DNA of 64,000 bases from Herbiconiux sp. A18JL235 (GTDB lineage Bacteria > Actinomycetota > Actinomycetes > Actinomycetales > Microbacteriaceae): the NCBI RefSeq assembly GCF_040939305.1, contig NZ_CP162511.1, positions 3,410,001 through 3,474,000 on the forward strand. Reading direction: 5' to 3'. Positions 1 through 9,085 of this stretch are shown here, one piece after another. The notes under the pieces were generated by a model. That model was given only the letters and a program-made list of their open reading frames with translations. It had not been told where the DNA came from and made no database searches. Position 1 is the first letter of the stretch; each line of letters starts with the position of its first letter. A program made the position numbers and the translations under genes.

Positions 1-1
1 G

Positions 2-1012
2 CTGCCCGACCCGCTCGACACGGTGTTCTTCGTCAACAGCGGCACCGAGGCGGTCGACCTGGCGCTGCGCATCTCGTGGGCATGGACCGGCCGGCGCGAC
101 GTGGTGGCGGTGCGGGAGGCGTACCACGGCTGGTCGGATGCTGCCGACGCCGTCTCGACCTCGGTCGCCGACAACCCGCAGGCGCTCTCGACGAGGCCGT
201 CGTGGGTGCACGCGCTCGACGCGCCGAACAGCTACCGAGGGCGCTATCGGGGCGCCGGCTCGGCGCACCTGTACGCCGCTGACGCGGTCGCCGAGATCGA
301 GGCGCTCGTGGCGGCGGGTCACGCGCCCGCGACCTTCATCGCGGAGGCGTTCTACGGCAACGCCGGCGGCATGCCGCTGCCCGAGGGCTATCTCGAGGCG
401 GTCTACGCCGCGGTGCGATCGGCGGGCGGGCTGTGCATCGCCGACGAGGTGCAGGTGGGGTACGGGCGGCTCGGCTCGCACCTCTGGGGGTTCGAGCAGC
501 AGGGAGTTGTGCCCGACATCGTGACGGTGGCGAAGGCGATGGGGAACGGGCATCCGCTCGGGGCCGTCATCACGAGTCGCGCGGTGGCGGAGGCGTACCG
601 CTCGCAGGGGTATTTCTTCTCGTCCGCCGGCGGGAGCCCCGTGAGTTCGGTGGTCGGGATGACGGTGCTCGACATCATCCGCGACGAGGGGCTGCAGGAG
701 AACGCCCGTGTGGTCGGCGGGTACCTGAAGTCGCGGTTGGAGGGGCTGATGCCGAAGCATCCGCTCATCGGCGCGGTGCACGGTCTCGGCTTGTACCTCG
801 GAGTCGAGCTCGTGCGCGACCGGGTCACGCTCGAGCCCGCGACCGAGGAGACGGCGGCGCTGTGCGAGCGGATGCGCGAACTCGGCGTGATCGTGCAGCC
901 CACGTCGGACAGGCAGTGCGTGCTGAAGATCAAGCCGCCGCTCACGATCACGCGGGAGAGCGCCGACTTCTTCGTCGACAGGCTCGACGAGGTGCTGTCG
1001 ACGGGGTGGTGA
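2..1012 (+). CDS. Class III PLP-dependent aminotransferase, 5' end outside window
   Basis: The reading frame is open from base 2, so 336 C-terminal residues are visible; the family is usually 420-450 residues, so roughly 100 N-terminal residues are missing. Seen: the cofactor-phosphate segment VNSGTEA near the visible start, the IADEVQVGYGR segment whose Asp contacts the pyridine nitrogen, and VAKAMGNGHP, whose Lys (codon 533-535) should form the Schiff base with PLP. This class transfers amino groups from omega- or alpha-amines to 2-oxoacids; the substrate cannot be read from the sequence. The DEVQVGYGR and MGNGHPLGAV wording resembles the AGXT2/phospho-lyase branch and the aminotransferase part of large kinase-aminotransferase fusions, so a longer fusion is possible. 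It converges on the next gene with a 3-bp gap. Confidence 0.85.
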   Translation: MPDPLDTVFFVNSGTEAVDLALRISWAWTGRRDVVAVREAYHGWSDAADAVSTSVADNPQALSTRPSWVHALDAPNSYRGRYRGAGSAHLYAADAVAEIEALVAAGHAPATFIAEAFYGNAGGMPLPEGYLEAVYAAVRSAGGLCIADEVQVGYGRLGSHLWGFEQQGVVPDIVTVAKAMGNGHPLGAVITSRAVAEAYRSQGYFFSSAGGSPVSSVVGMTVLDIIRDEGLQENARVVGGYLKSRLEGLMPKHPLIGAVHGLGLYLGVELVRDRVTLEPATEETAALCERMRELGVIVQPTSDRQCVLKIKPPLTITRESADFFVDRLDEVLSTGW

Positions 1013-1015
1013 GGG

Positions 1016-1810
1016 TCAGGCGCGCAGCATCCCGTTCGCGTCACGGGTTCCCTCCACGATCCGCGTCGTGAGGGCGTCGACGAGCGCGTCGAAGATCGCC
1101 GCACCCCGAGCCGCGGTCGCCCCCGTCGGGTCACCCAGGATGCCCGACGGCGACACCGCCCGCACCCCGCTCGCCGTGAGCTCGGGGAGCAGCTCGCTCA
1201 TCGGTCGCACGTCGCCCGCCGGGGGCAGGGGCGTGCGCACGGATGCGGGCTGGAGGTGCAGCATCAGCGACGTCTCCCAGAACCCGGCGTGGGCATCCGG
1301 CGCCGGGAGGTCTTCGCGGGTCGTCGCGCCGGCGATCCGCCCATCGCCCGGAGCTGACGCGACAGCGGTCACGCGCCCTCCCGGGCGGTCGCTCGACAGT
1401 GGTGCGCACGGAGCCCACGCGATGTCGTGCCCTTCGGCGATGAGCTGCGCGACGGCGGAGACGAGCGTCGGCGCGTTGCCCCCGTGACCGTTCACGAGCA
1501 CCACCCGCCCGGCCCACGTGGCGAGCGACCGCGCCAGCTCGAGCACCACGAGGTGCAGCGCCTCCCGCCCGATCGAGACGGTGCCCGGGAACGACTGATG
1601 CTCCCCACTCGACCCGAACGCCAGCGCCGGCGCCACGACGACCTCCTGCGGCAGCGCCTCCGCCGCCCCGCGCGCCACGGCGGTCGCGACGATCGTGTCG
1701 GTCGCGAACGGCAGATGCGGCCCGTGCTGCTCCGTCGACCCCACGGGCACCACCACCAGCGGCCTCTCCCCCACCCCCGTCCACGTCGCCCCCGCGAGCT
1801 CTACGAGCAC
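1016..1810 (-). CDS. mftE: Creatininase-family hydrolase, MftE-like
   Basis: The product belongs to the creatininase superfamily of metal amidohydrolases. It shows the metal-site segments GSTEQHGPHLPFATD and VNGHGGN, a GEHQSFPGT loop, DAHAGFWETSL, and a C-terminal GILGDPTGATA followed by a terminal GML-type tail. These resemble MftE, the peptidase that trims the MftA precursor in mycofactocin biosynthesis. I chose the GTG at 1810: it follows a strong GGAAGGGGAG ribosome-binding site and gives 264 residues, close to the mycobacterial length. The frame stays open to 1930 with ATG codons at 1930, 1915 and 1906. No mftA, mftB, mftC, mftD or mftF gene lies in the window, so its role in mycofactocin maturation is inference; a creatininase acting on another small amide is the alternative. 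Confidence 0.7.
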   Translation of the reverse strand: MLVELAGATWTGVGERPLVVVPVGSTEQHGPHLPFATDTIVATAVARGAAEALPQEVVVAPALAFGSSGEHQSFPGTVSIGREALHLVVLELARSLATWAGRVVLVNGHGGNAPTLVSAVAQLIAEGHDIAWAPCAPLSSDRPGGRVTAVASAPGDGRIAGATTREDLPAPDAHAGFWETSLMLHLQPASVRTPLPPAGDVRPMSELLPELTASGVRAVSPSGILGDPTGATAARGAAIFDALVDALTTRIVEGTRDANGMLRA

Positions 1811-1937
1811 GTGCTCCCCTTCCTCGCGGCCGCCGGCCGACCCAGCCCAGCCTACGGTCGCACGCGCCCCCAGTCTGCTCCGCACCCTCTCCTCCGCGTC
1901 ACCCATGAGCGGCATCCGACGCGACCGCACGACCGAG

Positions 1938-1996
1938 CGGTATGAGAATCGGCGTGTCGAGCTCCCTACAAGCTCGACGGCACGATTCTCATACCG
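1938..1996. repeat. Palindromic hairpin element, copy 1
   Basis: A perfect 14-bp outer stem (1938-1951 with 1983-1996, arm CGGTATGAGAATCG) and a perfect 8-bp inner stem (1956-1963 with 1971-1978, arm GTCGAGCT) are separated by a 4x4 internal loop and closed by a 7-base loop. A second copy with the same architecture lies at 25354-25410. Confidence 0.85.
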
Positions 1997-2142
1997 TTCG
2001 ACACGAGCCGGTTCAGCCGCGTTCTGGACTGAGTCCCGTCAACGCCTCAGGCGGGTCGCCTCGAAGGCTGTCGTCGATCAGGAGGGGATGCGCTCGAGCT
2101 TGCTGCATCGCCGGAGGTGACCGTACGAGACCGTTCCGCACA

Positions 2143-2259
2143 CACGAAAGGGCGCCCGAGGAGATTAGACAGCCCCTGGGTGCGCATTGCGGGCCGCCTC
2201 AGTCTCTCCTCGAACGCGCCCCATGCCCGCTCCGACAACTGGAGCTCGGGCGAGACCAA
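2143..2259 (-). pseudogene. Remnant of a DUF1778 (TacA-like) antitoxin C-terminus
   Basis: On the minus strand the translation contains LSERAWGAFEERLRRPA followed by LSNLLGRPFV. This has the pattern of the C-terminal end of DUF1778 antitoxins (a Leu-Ser-x-x-Ala/Gln-Trp-x-x-Phe helix, then a short Arg-Pro segment). The N-terminal ribbon-helix-helix part is absent upstream, and the frame runs past the expected end into unrelated sequence. No adjacent GNAT toxin is seen. The family assignment rests on memory of the motif pattern, so confidence is moderate. Confidence 0.45.
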
Positions 2260-2338
2260 TCTCCAGTCCGTCGACACAGTCTCCACGTGAGTGAGACACT
2301 CTCACCGAATCAGCCCTGCGGGCCTCAATCAAGGGCAG

Positions 2339-2545
2339 GCCAGCCGGGAGCTTCCGGCCGATGTGCAGGCACACCTGGCCGCTGCGGCGGCGCTGCGCGA
2401 CGAGGCGGCCCACGCGCGCACGCGGGCCGCCGAGGAGTCGCGTGCCGCCGCACGAGCGCTCCGCTCGCGCGGCCTGACCGTCCGCGAGGTCGGCGCGGCG
2501 CTCGGGATCTCGCATCAGCGCGCGTAGCAGCTCATCAGCGCCTGA
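2339..2545 (+). pseudogene. Remnant of a HicB-like/HTH antitoxin, 5' deleted and nonsense-interrupted
   Basis: The translation gives an Ala/Glu-rich helix (HLAAAAALRDEAAHARTRAA) and then GLTVREVGAALGISHQRA, a helix-turn-helix that ends HicB-like antitoxins in actinobacteria. A TAG at 2525-2527 interrupts it. In the same frame QLISA and a TGA follow, which completes the normal HTH ending. The residues before about 2339 do not look like the family, so the N-terminal half is missing. The single nonsense codon plus the 5' loss indicate a decayed gene. No toxin partner is visible. Confidence 0.5.
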
Positions 2546-2607
2546 CGCAGTGGGTCGCCGCACCGGCGGCAGCCCCGGGTGCCGAGCCGCGAGCGCAGCC
2601 GCAGCGC

Positions 2608-2823
2608 CTAGGGGCGCTCGCGGGTGGCGGCTGCGATCTCCTTGGCGACGGCGACGATGCCGGGCTCCGCCGACCAGAGGCCGTCCTTGCCCTTCTTGTA
2701 GAGCACATCCTCGATGCCCTTGCGCACCGCGTTCCTGATGACCGCCGACAGGATGAGGATCGCGAGCACGAACCCCAGAACGTACACGGCGATGGCGATG
2801 ATGACTGCGACTGAACTGTCCAT
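2608..2823 (-). CDS. Small membrane protein of unknown function
   Basis: The 71-residue product starts with a short polar tip, then one strongly hydrophobic segment (about residues 4-28) and a basic amphipathic stretch (RNAVRKGIEDVLYKKGKDGLW). It is probably a single-pass inner-membrane protein with its C-terminus in the cytoplasm. I do not recognise a family. It lies 13 bp downstream of tRNA-Lys on the same strand, so it may share the tRNA transcript. It is kept as a gene because of its clean codon use and membrane design. Confidence 0.6.
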   Translation of the reverse strand: MDSSVAVIIAIAVYVLGFVLAILILSAVIRNAVRKGIEDVLYKKGKDGLWSAEPGIVAVAKEIAAATRERP

Positions 2824-2836
2824 GGGACCATTCTGG

Positions 2837-2912
2837 TGGTGGGCCCGGTGGGGCTCGAACCCACGACCCGCGGATTAAAAGTCCGATGCTCTGCCAACTG
2901 AGCTACAGGCCC
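2837..2912 (-). tRNA. tRNA-Lys (anticodon UUU)
   Basis: The minus strand folds as a standard cloverleaf. The acceptor GGGCCTG pairs with CGGGCCC (one G-U pair), the D arm reads AGCTCAGTTGGCAGAGC, the anticodon loop is CTTTTAA with anticodon TTT, and the T arm contains GGTTCGAGCCC. The discriminator is A and the CCA is encoded (2837-2839). Confidence 0.97.
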
Positions 2913-3096
2913 TACGAGGTTCAAGGGTATCGCCTTCCGCGGGGCACGCGGTACGCGCGGCGCACCGAACGGGCAGCCGAGCCCGACTGTTCGCTGTGCG
3001 CGTGAACCCGGGTGGGAAGCATCCGGGGTGCATAGCGTTGTAGTCTGCGGTCGGGGCGCGCCCGATCCGCCCCTCGGGCGCGAGAGAACGGATGCC

Positions 3097-3726
3097 ATGG
3101 CGAACGAGTTCCACCGACCCGCACTCTTCGACGGCTCGGCCTTCGAGGCCTTCCAGGGCGGCGAAGACCCGGCGACCATCAACCGGGTGGCGCACGAGAC
3201 GGCGGGTGCCCTGCTCAGCCGGGTGCGCGACGACCCGCAGCCCGAGGTCATCGAGAGGCTCCTCGCCTACACCGACGACCACGGCATCGATGCCGTCGCC
3301 GAGCTCTGGGCCCGCGCCTCCGCCCACAGCCTGCCGGGCAGCCTCTGGCGCATCTACCTGCTGCGGGTGCTCATCCGGCAGGACGCCGAGATGGCGAGCT
3401 ACTTCTTCGAACGCGGCACCGAGGTGACGGCCGGCATCGACCCCGTGGTGGCCGGCGCCGAGTCACCGACGGGGCCGAAGGAGATCACCGAACTCGCCGA
3501 TCAGATCCTCCGCGGCCTGTTCACAGGAGACTTTGCGATCGCTCTCGAACGGGCGGCCGCGTTCTGCCGCATCATGGCGCAGGGATGCGCGAGCATCGCC
3601 GACGACGCGGAGATCGGCGCCCCCGAGACGGCGTCGACCCTCACCACGCGCGCTCTGCGTTTCGAGACCATCGGCGACGACCTCAGCTCCTCGGCGGCGC
3701 TCTGGCGGCACGACGGTCTCGACTGA
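3097..3726 (+). CDS. Conserved actinobacterial protein of unknown function
   Basis: A 209-residue soluble, mostly helical and acidic protein. The ATG at 3097 is chosen because residues from MANEFHRP onward look conserved, while the longer open frame from 3028 does not. A TAGTCT -10-like box sits at 3041-3046. Segments such as AFEAFQGGEDPATINRVAHE and SLPGSLWRIYLLR recall proteins that some actinobacterial genomes label 'DNA-directed RNA polymerase subunit beta', but nothing in it resembles RpoB. No catalytic motif or membrane segment is visible. It runs divergently from tRNA-Lys. Confidence 0.75.
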   Translation: MANEFHRPALFDGSAFEAFQGGEDPATINRVAHETAGALLSRVRDDPQPEVIERLLAYTDDHGIDAVAELWARASAHSLPGSLWRIYLLRVLIRQDAEMASYFFERGTEVTAGIDPVVAGAESPTGPKEITELADQILRGLFTGDFAIALERAAAFCRIMAQGCASIADDAEIGAPETASTLTTRALRFETIGDDLSSSAALWRHDGLD

Positions 3727-3739
3727 GCACGACGTTGGG

Positions 3740-3882
3740 TAGACTTGTGGGCGTCGGGTCGCGGTAACCCCGGGCTCCAATATTCGCCGCTCCGAGCGGC
3801 CTTTCGCCGAGAGGCGTTTCCGCGGCCCGGCCTCGACGTTCAGCACGAAGCCCCCTCCGACCAAGGTCGGCAGGGGGCTTCG
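3740..3882 (+). ncRNA. Candidate small RNA or structured 3' region
   Basis: A TAGACT -10-like box (3740-3745) lies just after the preceding stop codon. It is followed by a run of short stems: GGGT/ACCC near 3756-3770, GCCGCT/AGCGGC with a 3-base loop near 3785-3800, and CGCC/GGCG closed by GAGA near 3806-3818. The strong hairpin at 3846-3882 ends it. No coding frame is convincing. The -35 region is weak, so this may instead be a structured 3' tail of the upstream gene. Confidence 0.3.
3846..3882. terminator. Strong hairpin between convergent units
   Basis: An 11-bp stem (CGAAGCCCCCT with AGGGGGCTTCG) continues into a CCGAC/GTCGG upper stem with one bulged C. It lies between the plus-strand gene and the minus-strand pst operon and could end both. 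Neither side has a T run, as is usual in this GC range. Confidence 0.7.
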
Positions 3883-3898
3883 TCGTACCCGCCTCAGA

Positions 3899-4678
<780 letters not shown>

Positions 4679-4708
4679 GACGAGTTCCTTAGGGTTTCAG
4701 ATCCGCGC

Positions 4709-5812
4709 TCAGCGGCCGAGCTTGGGCGAGAAGACTTTGGCGACGATGCGGGCGATGAGGTTCAGCACCATCACGATGACGACGAGCAGCAGCGCGCCCG
4801 CCCAGGCCCGGTCGACATAGGCCTCGGCCGGGTTGCCCTGGTTCGCGTACTGGGTGTACACGAACACCGGGAGGGTCATCATCCGCTCCTTGAACAGGTC
4901 GTAGTTCATGCTCTGCGTGAACCCGGCGATGATGAGCAGAGGCGCCGTCTCACCGATGACGCGCGAGATGGCGAGCACGACACCCGTGGTGATGCCGGCG
5001 ATCGAGGTGGGCAGCACGACCTTCACGATGGTGAGCCACTTCGGTACACCCAGCGCGTACGACGCCTCACGCAGTTCGTTCGGCACGAGCTTCAGCATCT
5101 CCTCGCTCGACCGCACGACCACGGGGATCATGAGCACCGACAGCGCCACCGAACCACCGAAGCCGAAGCGGATGCCGGGCTGGTTCAGGATGAGGGCGAA
5201 GAACGCGAAGGCGAACAGGCCGGCGACGATGGAGGGGATGCCCGTCATGACGTCGACGAGGAAGGTGATGGCGCGCGCCAGGTGCCCCCGGCCGTACTCG
5301 ACGAGGTAGATGGCGGTGAGGAGACCGACCGGCACGGAGATGAGCGCGGCCATGCCGGTGATCTCGAGCGTGCCCACCAGCGCGTGCAGCGCACCGCCGC
5401 CCTCGCCGACGACGTTCCGCATCGAGTTGGTGAGGAAGGTGAGGTCGAAGCGCGGCAGACCGTTCGAGATGGTGGTGTAGAGCAGCGAGATGAGCGGCAG
5501 CAGCGCGATGACGAAGGCGAGCGCCACGAGCGAGGTGACGAAGCGGTTCGTCGCCGGCCGGCGGCCTTCGTAGGAGCGCGACACCAGGTACTGCACCAGC
5601 ACGAACAGCACGGTGCCGAAGAAGACGGTGCCGACGACGTTGAAGTTCTCGTTCACGCCGGCCGCCATGAGCACGACGAAGACCGAACCGACGATGACCC
5701 AGCTGAGCACGAGCAGCAGCCACGGCACGTACTTCGGCAGGATCCCGGTGGTGAGGGTGTTGGTGATGGGCGCCGACGGCTTCCGGGTCGGGGGCGTGGT
5801 GATCGTCGTCAT
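4709..5812 (-). CDS. pstA: Phosphate ABC transporter permease PstA
   Basis: A 367-residue membrane permease that forms the phosphate channel with PstC. Two or three extra N-terminal hydrophobic segments (about residues 30-75) precede the conserved BPD-type permease domain, as is common in actinobacterial PstA; the E. coli protein is about 296 residues. The coupling loop EASYALGVPKWLTIVKVVLP contacts the PstB ATPase. The start ATG lies 3 bp after the pstC stop, so translation is probably coupled. Confidence 0.95.
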   Translation of the reverse strand: MTTITTPPTRKPSAPITNTLTTGILPKYVPWLLLVLSWVIVGSVFVVLMAAGVNENFNVVGTVFFGTVLFVLVQYLVSRSYEGRRPATNRFVTSLVALAFVIALLPLISLLYTTISNGLPRFDLTFLTNSMRNVVGEGGGALHALVGTLEITGMAALISVPVGLLTAIYLVEYGRGHLARAITFLVDVMTGIPSIVAGLFAFAFFALILNQPGIRFGFGGSVALSVLMIPVVVRSSEEMLKLVPNELREASYALGVPKWLTIVKVVLPTSIAGITTGVVLAISRVIGETAPLLIIAGFTQSMNYDLFKERMMTLPVFVYTQYANQGNPAEAYVDRAWAGALLLVVIVMVLNLIARIVAKVFSPKLGR

Positions 5813-5815
5813 GAT

Positions 5816-6772
5816 CTAGTTGGCTCCCGAGAAGGCCTTGCGGCGGTTGACGATGGCGCGAGCGATGAAGTTCACCGCGAAGGTGATGACGAAGAGGATG
5901 AGGCCGGTCGCGATGAGCACGTTGACTCCGACTCCGTGCGCCTCGGGGAAGTTCAGGGCGATGTTCGCCGCGATGGTGGTGGGGTTCGTCGAGGTGAGCA
6001 GCGCGAACGAGATGAGCACCTGGGGCGAGAGCACCATGGCGACCGCCATCGTCTCGCCGAGCGCGCGGCCGAGGCCGAGCATCGAGGCCGACACGATGCC
6101 GGGGCGGCCGAACGGCAGCACCGCGGTGCGGATCATCTCCCAGCGGGTGGCGCCGAGGGCGAGTGCCGCCTCCTCGTGCAGCTTCGGCGTCTGGAGGAAG
6201 ATCTCGCGGCTGAGCGCGGTGATGATGGGGAGGATCATGACCGCTAGCACGATAGCGACGGTGAGGATGGTGCGGCCGGTGCCCGAGACCGGGCCCTGGA
6301 ACAGCGGGATCCAGCCGAGCAGGTCGACGAGGGTCGACCAGAAGGGCTGCACGAACGGCGCCAGCACCGTGATGCCCCAGAGACCGAACACGACGCTGGG
6401 CACCGCGGCGAGCAGGTCGACGATGTAGCCGAGGCCCTGCGCGAGGCGCCGCGGAGCGTAGTGCGAGATGAACAGCGCGATGCCGATGGCGAGCGGCACG
6501 GCGATGAGGAGCGCGAGGAACGCCGCCCAGATGGTGCCGAAGACGAGGGGGCCGACGTACTCCCAGAAGTTCGCCGCACCGCCCTTCAGGTCGTCGGAGC
6601 CCGCGGCGAAGGCGGGGAGGCTCTGGGCGATGAGGAAGATGGTGACGGCGGCGAGCACCACGAGGATGAGCGACCCGGCGACGACCGTCGCCGTGGAGAA
6701 GATGCGGTCACCCGGGCGCTGCTTGGCCTTCAGGCGAGGCGGCGCGGCCTGCGTGGCGGGGGCGGTGGTCAT
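5816..6772 (-). CDS. pstC: Phosphate ABC transporter permease PstC
   Basis: A 318-residue permease with about six membrane segments. The first hydrophobic helix is near residues 28-50, and the coupling loop EEAALALGATRWEMIRTAVLP is the EAA motif that docks with PstB. It sits between pstS and pstA. The 134-bp gap after pstS contains a perfect stem-loop that may set the ratio of PstS to the membrane components. Confidence 0.95.
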   Translation of the reverse strand: MTTAPATQAAPPRLKAKQRPGDRIFSTATVVAGSLILVVLAAVTIFLIAQSLPAFAAGSDDLKGGAANFWEYVGPLVFGTIWAAFLALLIAVPLAIGIALFISHYAPRRLAQGLGYIVDLLAAVPSVVFGLWGITVLAPFVQPFWSTLVDLLGWIPLFQGPVSGTGRTILTVAIVLAVMILPIITALSREIFLQTPKLHEEAALALGATRWEMIRTAVLPFGRPGIVSASMLGLGRALGETMAVAMVLSPQVLISFALLTSTNPTTIAANIALNFPEAHGVGVNVLIATGLILFVITFAVNFIARAIVNRRKAFSGAN

Positions 6773-6847
6773 GGGGGCGTTCTCCCTGTCGTCCTGCGGT
6801 GAGGAGCCTGTGATCGGGGTGAGGCGGTTCGGAGGGATCCGGACCCG

Positions 6848-6893
6848 ACTCTGTCCGGCCCCGCGTCGATCAGGAAGCGGAACCGGACAGAGT
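6848..6893 (-). promoter_or_regulatory. Intercistronic stem-loop between pstS and pstC
   Basis: A perfect 11-bp inverted repeat (ACTCTGTCCGG at 6848-6858, its complement at 6883-6893) with a 24-base loop lies in the gap after the pstS stop codon. Such stem-loops after a binding-protein gene often stabilise its mRNA or partly terminate transcription. That role is inferred. Confidence 0.6.
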
Positions 6894-6906
6894 GTGTGGA
6901 GCGGTG

Positions 6907-8007
6907 TTACTTGATGGTCTCGATGGCTGCGGCGACCTGGTCGGACAGCGCCGACGACAGCGGTGCGGCGCCGGCCGCGTCGGCCGCGACGGTCTGGCCC
7001 TCGGGGCTCGCGATGTAGCCGACGTAGGCCTTCACGAGCTCCGCCTGCGCGGCGTCGGTGTACTCCTGGCAGACGATCGCGTAGGAGACGAGCACCAGCG
7101 GGTAGTGCGTCGGGTCGGTGGTCTTGCGGTCGAGGGCGATCGCGATGTCGTTGGCCTCGCGACCCTCGACGAGCGGCGAGCCCTCGACGACGGCGGCAGC
7201 GCCCTCCGCGGTGTACTCGACGAAGTCGTCGCCGACCTTGATCTTCGCGACACCGAGGTCGCCGGCCTTGGAGGCGTCGGCGTAGCCGATGGTGTTCACG
7301 CCGTTGGTGACGGCCTGGATGACACCCGACGTGCCCTGCGCGCCCTCACCCGACTGGAACGGGAAGGTGTCAGCTGCCTTCTCGGCCCAGGCGTCGGGAG
7401 CGACCTTGCCGAGGTAGTCGGTGAAGTTCTTGGTGGTGCCCGAGTCGTCGGAACGGTGAACGGCGGTGATCGCACCCGAGGGGAGCGTCGCGTTAGGGTT
7501 GAGTGCGGCGATGGCCGGGTCGTTCCAGGTGGTGATCGTGCCCGAGAAGATGTTCGCGAGGGTGGTCGCGTCGAGGTTGAGCTCGTCGACTCCCTCGACG
7601 TTGAACACGACGGCGATCGGCGAGATGTAGACGGGGAGGTCGATCGCCTTGGTGTCGGGGGCGCAGGTGCCGAAGGTGCCGGCCAGCTCGTCGTCGTTCA
7701 GGGCGGAGTCGGAGCCGGCGAATGCGGCGGCGCCCGAGATGAAGGCCTCGCGGCCGGCGCCCGAACCCTGGGGGTCGTAGTTGACGGTGACGTCGGGGTT
7801 CGCGGTCTGGAACGCGGCGATCCAGGCCTCCTGGGCCGAGCCCTGCGAGGAGGCGCCGATGCCCGTGAGCGTGCCGGAGAGGGTCGAGGCCGCGTCGGTG
7901 CTCGCGTCGGCGGGAGCGGAGCCGCCTTCGTTCGAGGCGCACGCGCTCAGAGCGAGGGCGGCGGTGAGGGCGATGACCGCGGGGGCGGCATAGCGCTTGA
8001 GCTTCAC
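6907..8007 (-). CDS. pstS: Phosphate-binding lipoprotein PstS
   Basis: A 366-residue extracytoplasmic phosphate receptor. The signal peptide ends in the lipobox LSAC (Cys23), so it is lipid-anchored on the outer face. The phosphate-site segments are recognisable: GIGASSQGSAQEAW, GSGAGREAF, FAGSDSALND and HRSDDSGTTKNFTDYL. It is the first gene of the pst operon and follows a PHO-box-like repeat, so induction under phosphate limitation by a PhoP-type regulator is likely. Confidence 0.96.
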   Translation of the reverse strand: MKLKRYAAPAVIALTAALALSACASNEGGSAPADASTDAASTLSGTLTGIGASSQGSAQEAWIAAFQTANPDVTVNYDPQGSGAGREAFISGAAAFAGSDSALNDDELAGTFGTCAPDTKAIDLPVYISPIAVVFNVEGVDELNLDATTLANIFSGTITTWNDPAIAALNPNATLPSGAITAVHRSDDSGTTKNFTDYLGKVAPDAWAEKAADTFPFQSGEGAQGTSGVIQAVTNGVNTIGYADASKAGDLGVAKIKVGDDFVEYTAEGAAAVVEGSPLVEGREANDIAIALDRKTTDPTHYPLVLVSYAIVCQEYTDAAQAELVKAYVGYIASPEGQTVAADAAGAAPLSSALSDQVAAAIETIK

Positions 8008-8094
8008 GAAGAATCCCTTTCGAGTGATTTCAGGTCAGGCCGGTGCGGGCCCGACCTAGACGCTAAGCGCCTCGGCTTAAGACACTGCCGCCCA

Positions 8095-8116
8095 GGGGTG
8101 AACGGAAGGTTAACAG
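8095..8116 (-). promoter_or_regulatory. PHO-box-like direct repeat upstream of pstS
   Basis: On the minus strand two 11-bp units stand side by side, CTGTTAACCTT and CCGTTCACCCC. They match the actinobacterial PhoP box, which is built from direct repeats of a GTTCACC-type core. The site lies about 90 bp before the pstS start. No PhoP or PhoR gene is in the window. Confidence 0.65.
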
Positions 8117-8158
8117 CCGGAGATCGGATGCGAAGGGACGGTGAGAGCGAAGACGCGC

Positions 8159-9085
8159 TCAGCCGGGTACGTGCGTCTCGATGGCGATGATGCCGGAACC
8201 CGGTAGATCGGCCGAGAGGTGGAGCACCGAGAAACCGGCGACGGGCAGGTCGCCGGCTCGCGAGATGGTGGCGGCCGGCGCCGTGCCGGTGGCCAGCGCG
8301 ACCTCGCGCACGATGTCGGGGAGCACGGGGCCGTGGCTGCACACCACCGAGGTGACGCGCTTGCGCACGCGCTTGCCGACGAACTCACGCACCTCGGAGA
8401 AGCCGGACTCCCAGGCGTCCTGACTCACCGCATCCGTCGGCTTGGCCGACACGCCGAGGCGCTTCGACAGCGGCTCGATGGTCTGACGGCAGCGCTTGGC
8501 GGTGCTGGTGTGGAGTCGCTCGGGGCCGAAGGCGAGGAGAGTGGGCACGATCGACTTGGCCTCGCCGAGTCCGCGTTCGGTGAGCGGCCGGTCGGCGTCG
8601 GGGCCGGGGTACTGGTAGGGCGGGGTGGCCTTGGCGTGACGGAGGGCGATGATGCCGAAGGTGCGGGTGATGCCCTGCTCGACGAGCATGCGGAAGCGCT
8701 CGAGGATCTCGGCGTCGCGCTCGTAGGTGAGCGCCGCGAGAGCGCGCTTGATCGGCAGCCACTCCAACGCCGCCACCTCGCCGTTCGGCAGGAAGGTGGA
8801 GCGGTTGACCGCATCCTCCGTCACCTCGGCTGCCCAGTAGTGGACGACCTTCTCCCGGCCGTTCGGCATGGTGTAGTTGGTGACGCCGAGGGGCACGCCG
8901 AGGTGCACGGCGAGGCCCGTCTCCTCCGCGATCTCCCGCACCGCGGTCTGCGGCAGGGTCTCGCCGGGGTCGACCTTGCCCTTCGGCAACGACACGTCGC
9001 GGTGCGCGGTGCGGTGGATGACGAGCACCCGCACCTTGTCGTCGACGATCCGCCAGCAGACCGCTCCGGCAGCGAAGACCGTCAC
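8159..9085 (-). CDS. Nudix hydrolase fused to a histidine phosphatase (MutT1-like)
   Basis: The 308-residue protein has two domains. Residues 1-135 hold a complete Nudix box (GX5EX7REUXEEXGU, residues 36-58). Residues 143-308 are a SixA-type histidine phosphatase with LRHAKA (Arg149, His150) and a second catalytic-type His in SHGPVLPD. The same arrangement in mycobacterial MutT1 cleans oxidised guanine nucleotides and cleaves diadenosine polyphosphates. The GTG start at 9085 overlaps the ppk stop by 4 bp, so the two are co-translated, which fits a link to polyphosphate and nucleotide turnover. Confidence 0.9.
   Translation of the reverse strand: MTVFAAGAVCWRIVDDKVRVLVIHRTAHRDVSLPKGKVDPGETLPQTAVREIAEETGLAVHLGVPLGVTNYTMPNGREKVVHYWAAEVTEDAVNRSTFLPNGEVAALEWLPIKRALAALTYERDAEILERFRMLVEQGITRTFGIIALRHAKATPPYQYPGPDADRPLTERGLGEAKSIVPTLLAFGPERLHTSTAKRCRQTIEPLSKRLGVSAKPTDAVSQDAWESGFSEVREFVGKRVRKRVTSVVCSHGPVLPDIVREVALATGTAPAATISRAGDLPVAGFSVLHLSADLPGSGIIAIETHVPG

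Larger units (their letters stand above)
1811..2607. other. Debris zone without an intact gene
   Basis: About 800 bases carry no convincing intact coding sequence. They hold a palindromic element and two decayed antitoxin-like fragments, which are listed separately. The rest reads as non-coding, with stops in frames that look coding elsewhere. Confidence 0.6.

Noticed and set aside
2837..2912. tRNA-Lys as an integration site for a genomic island
   Set aside because: There is no integrase and no direct repeat of the tRNA 3' end nearby; only decayed fragments lie beside it.
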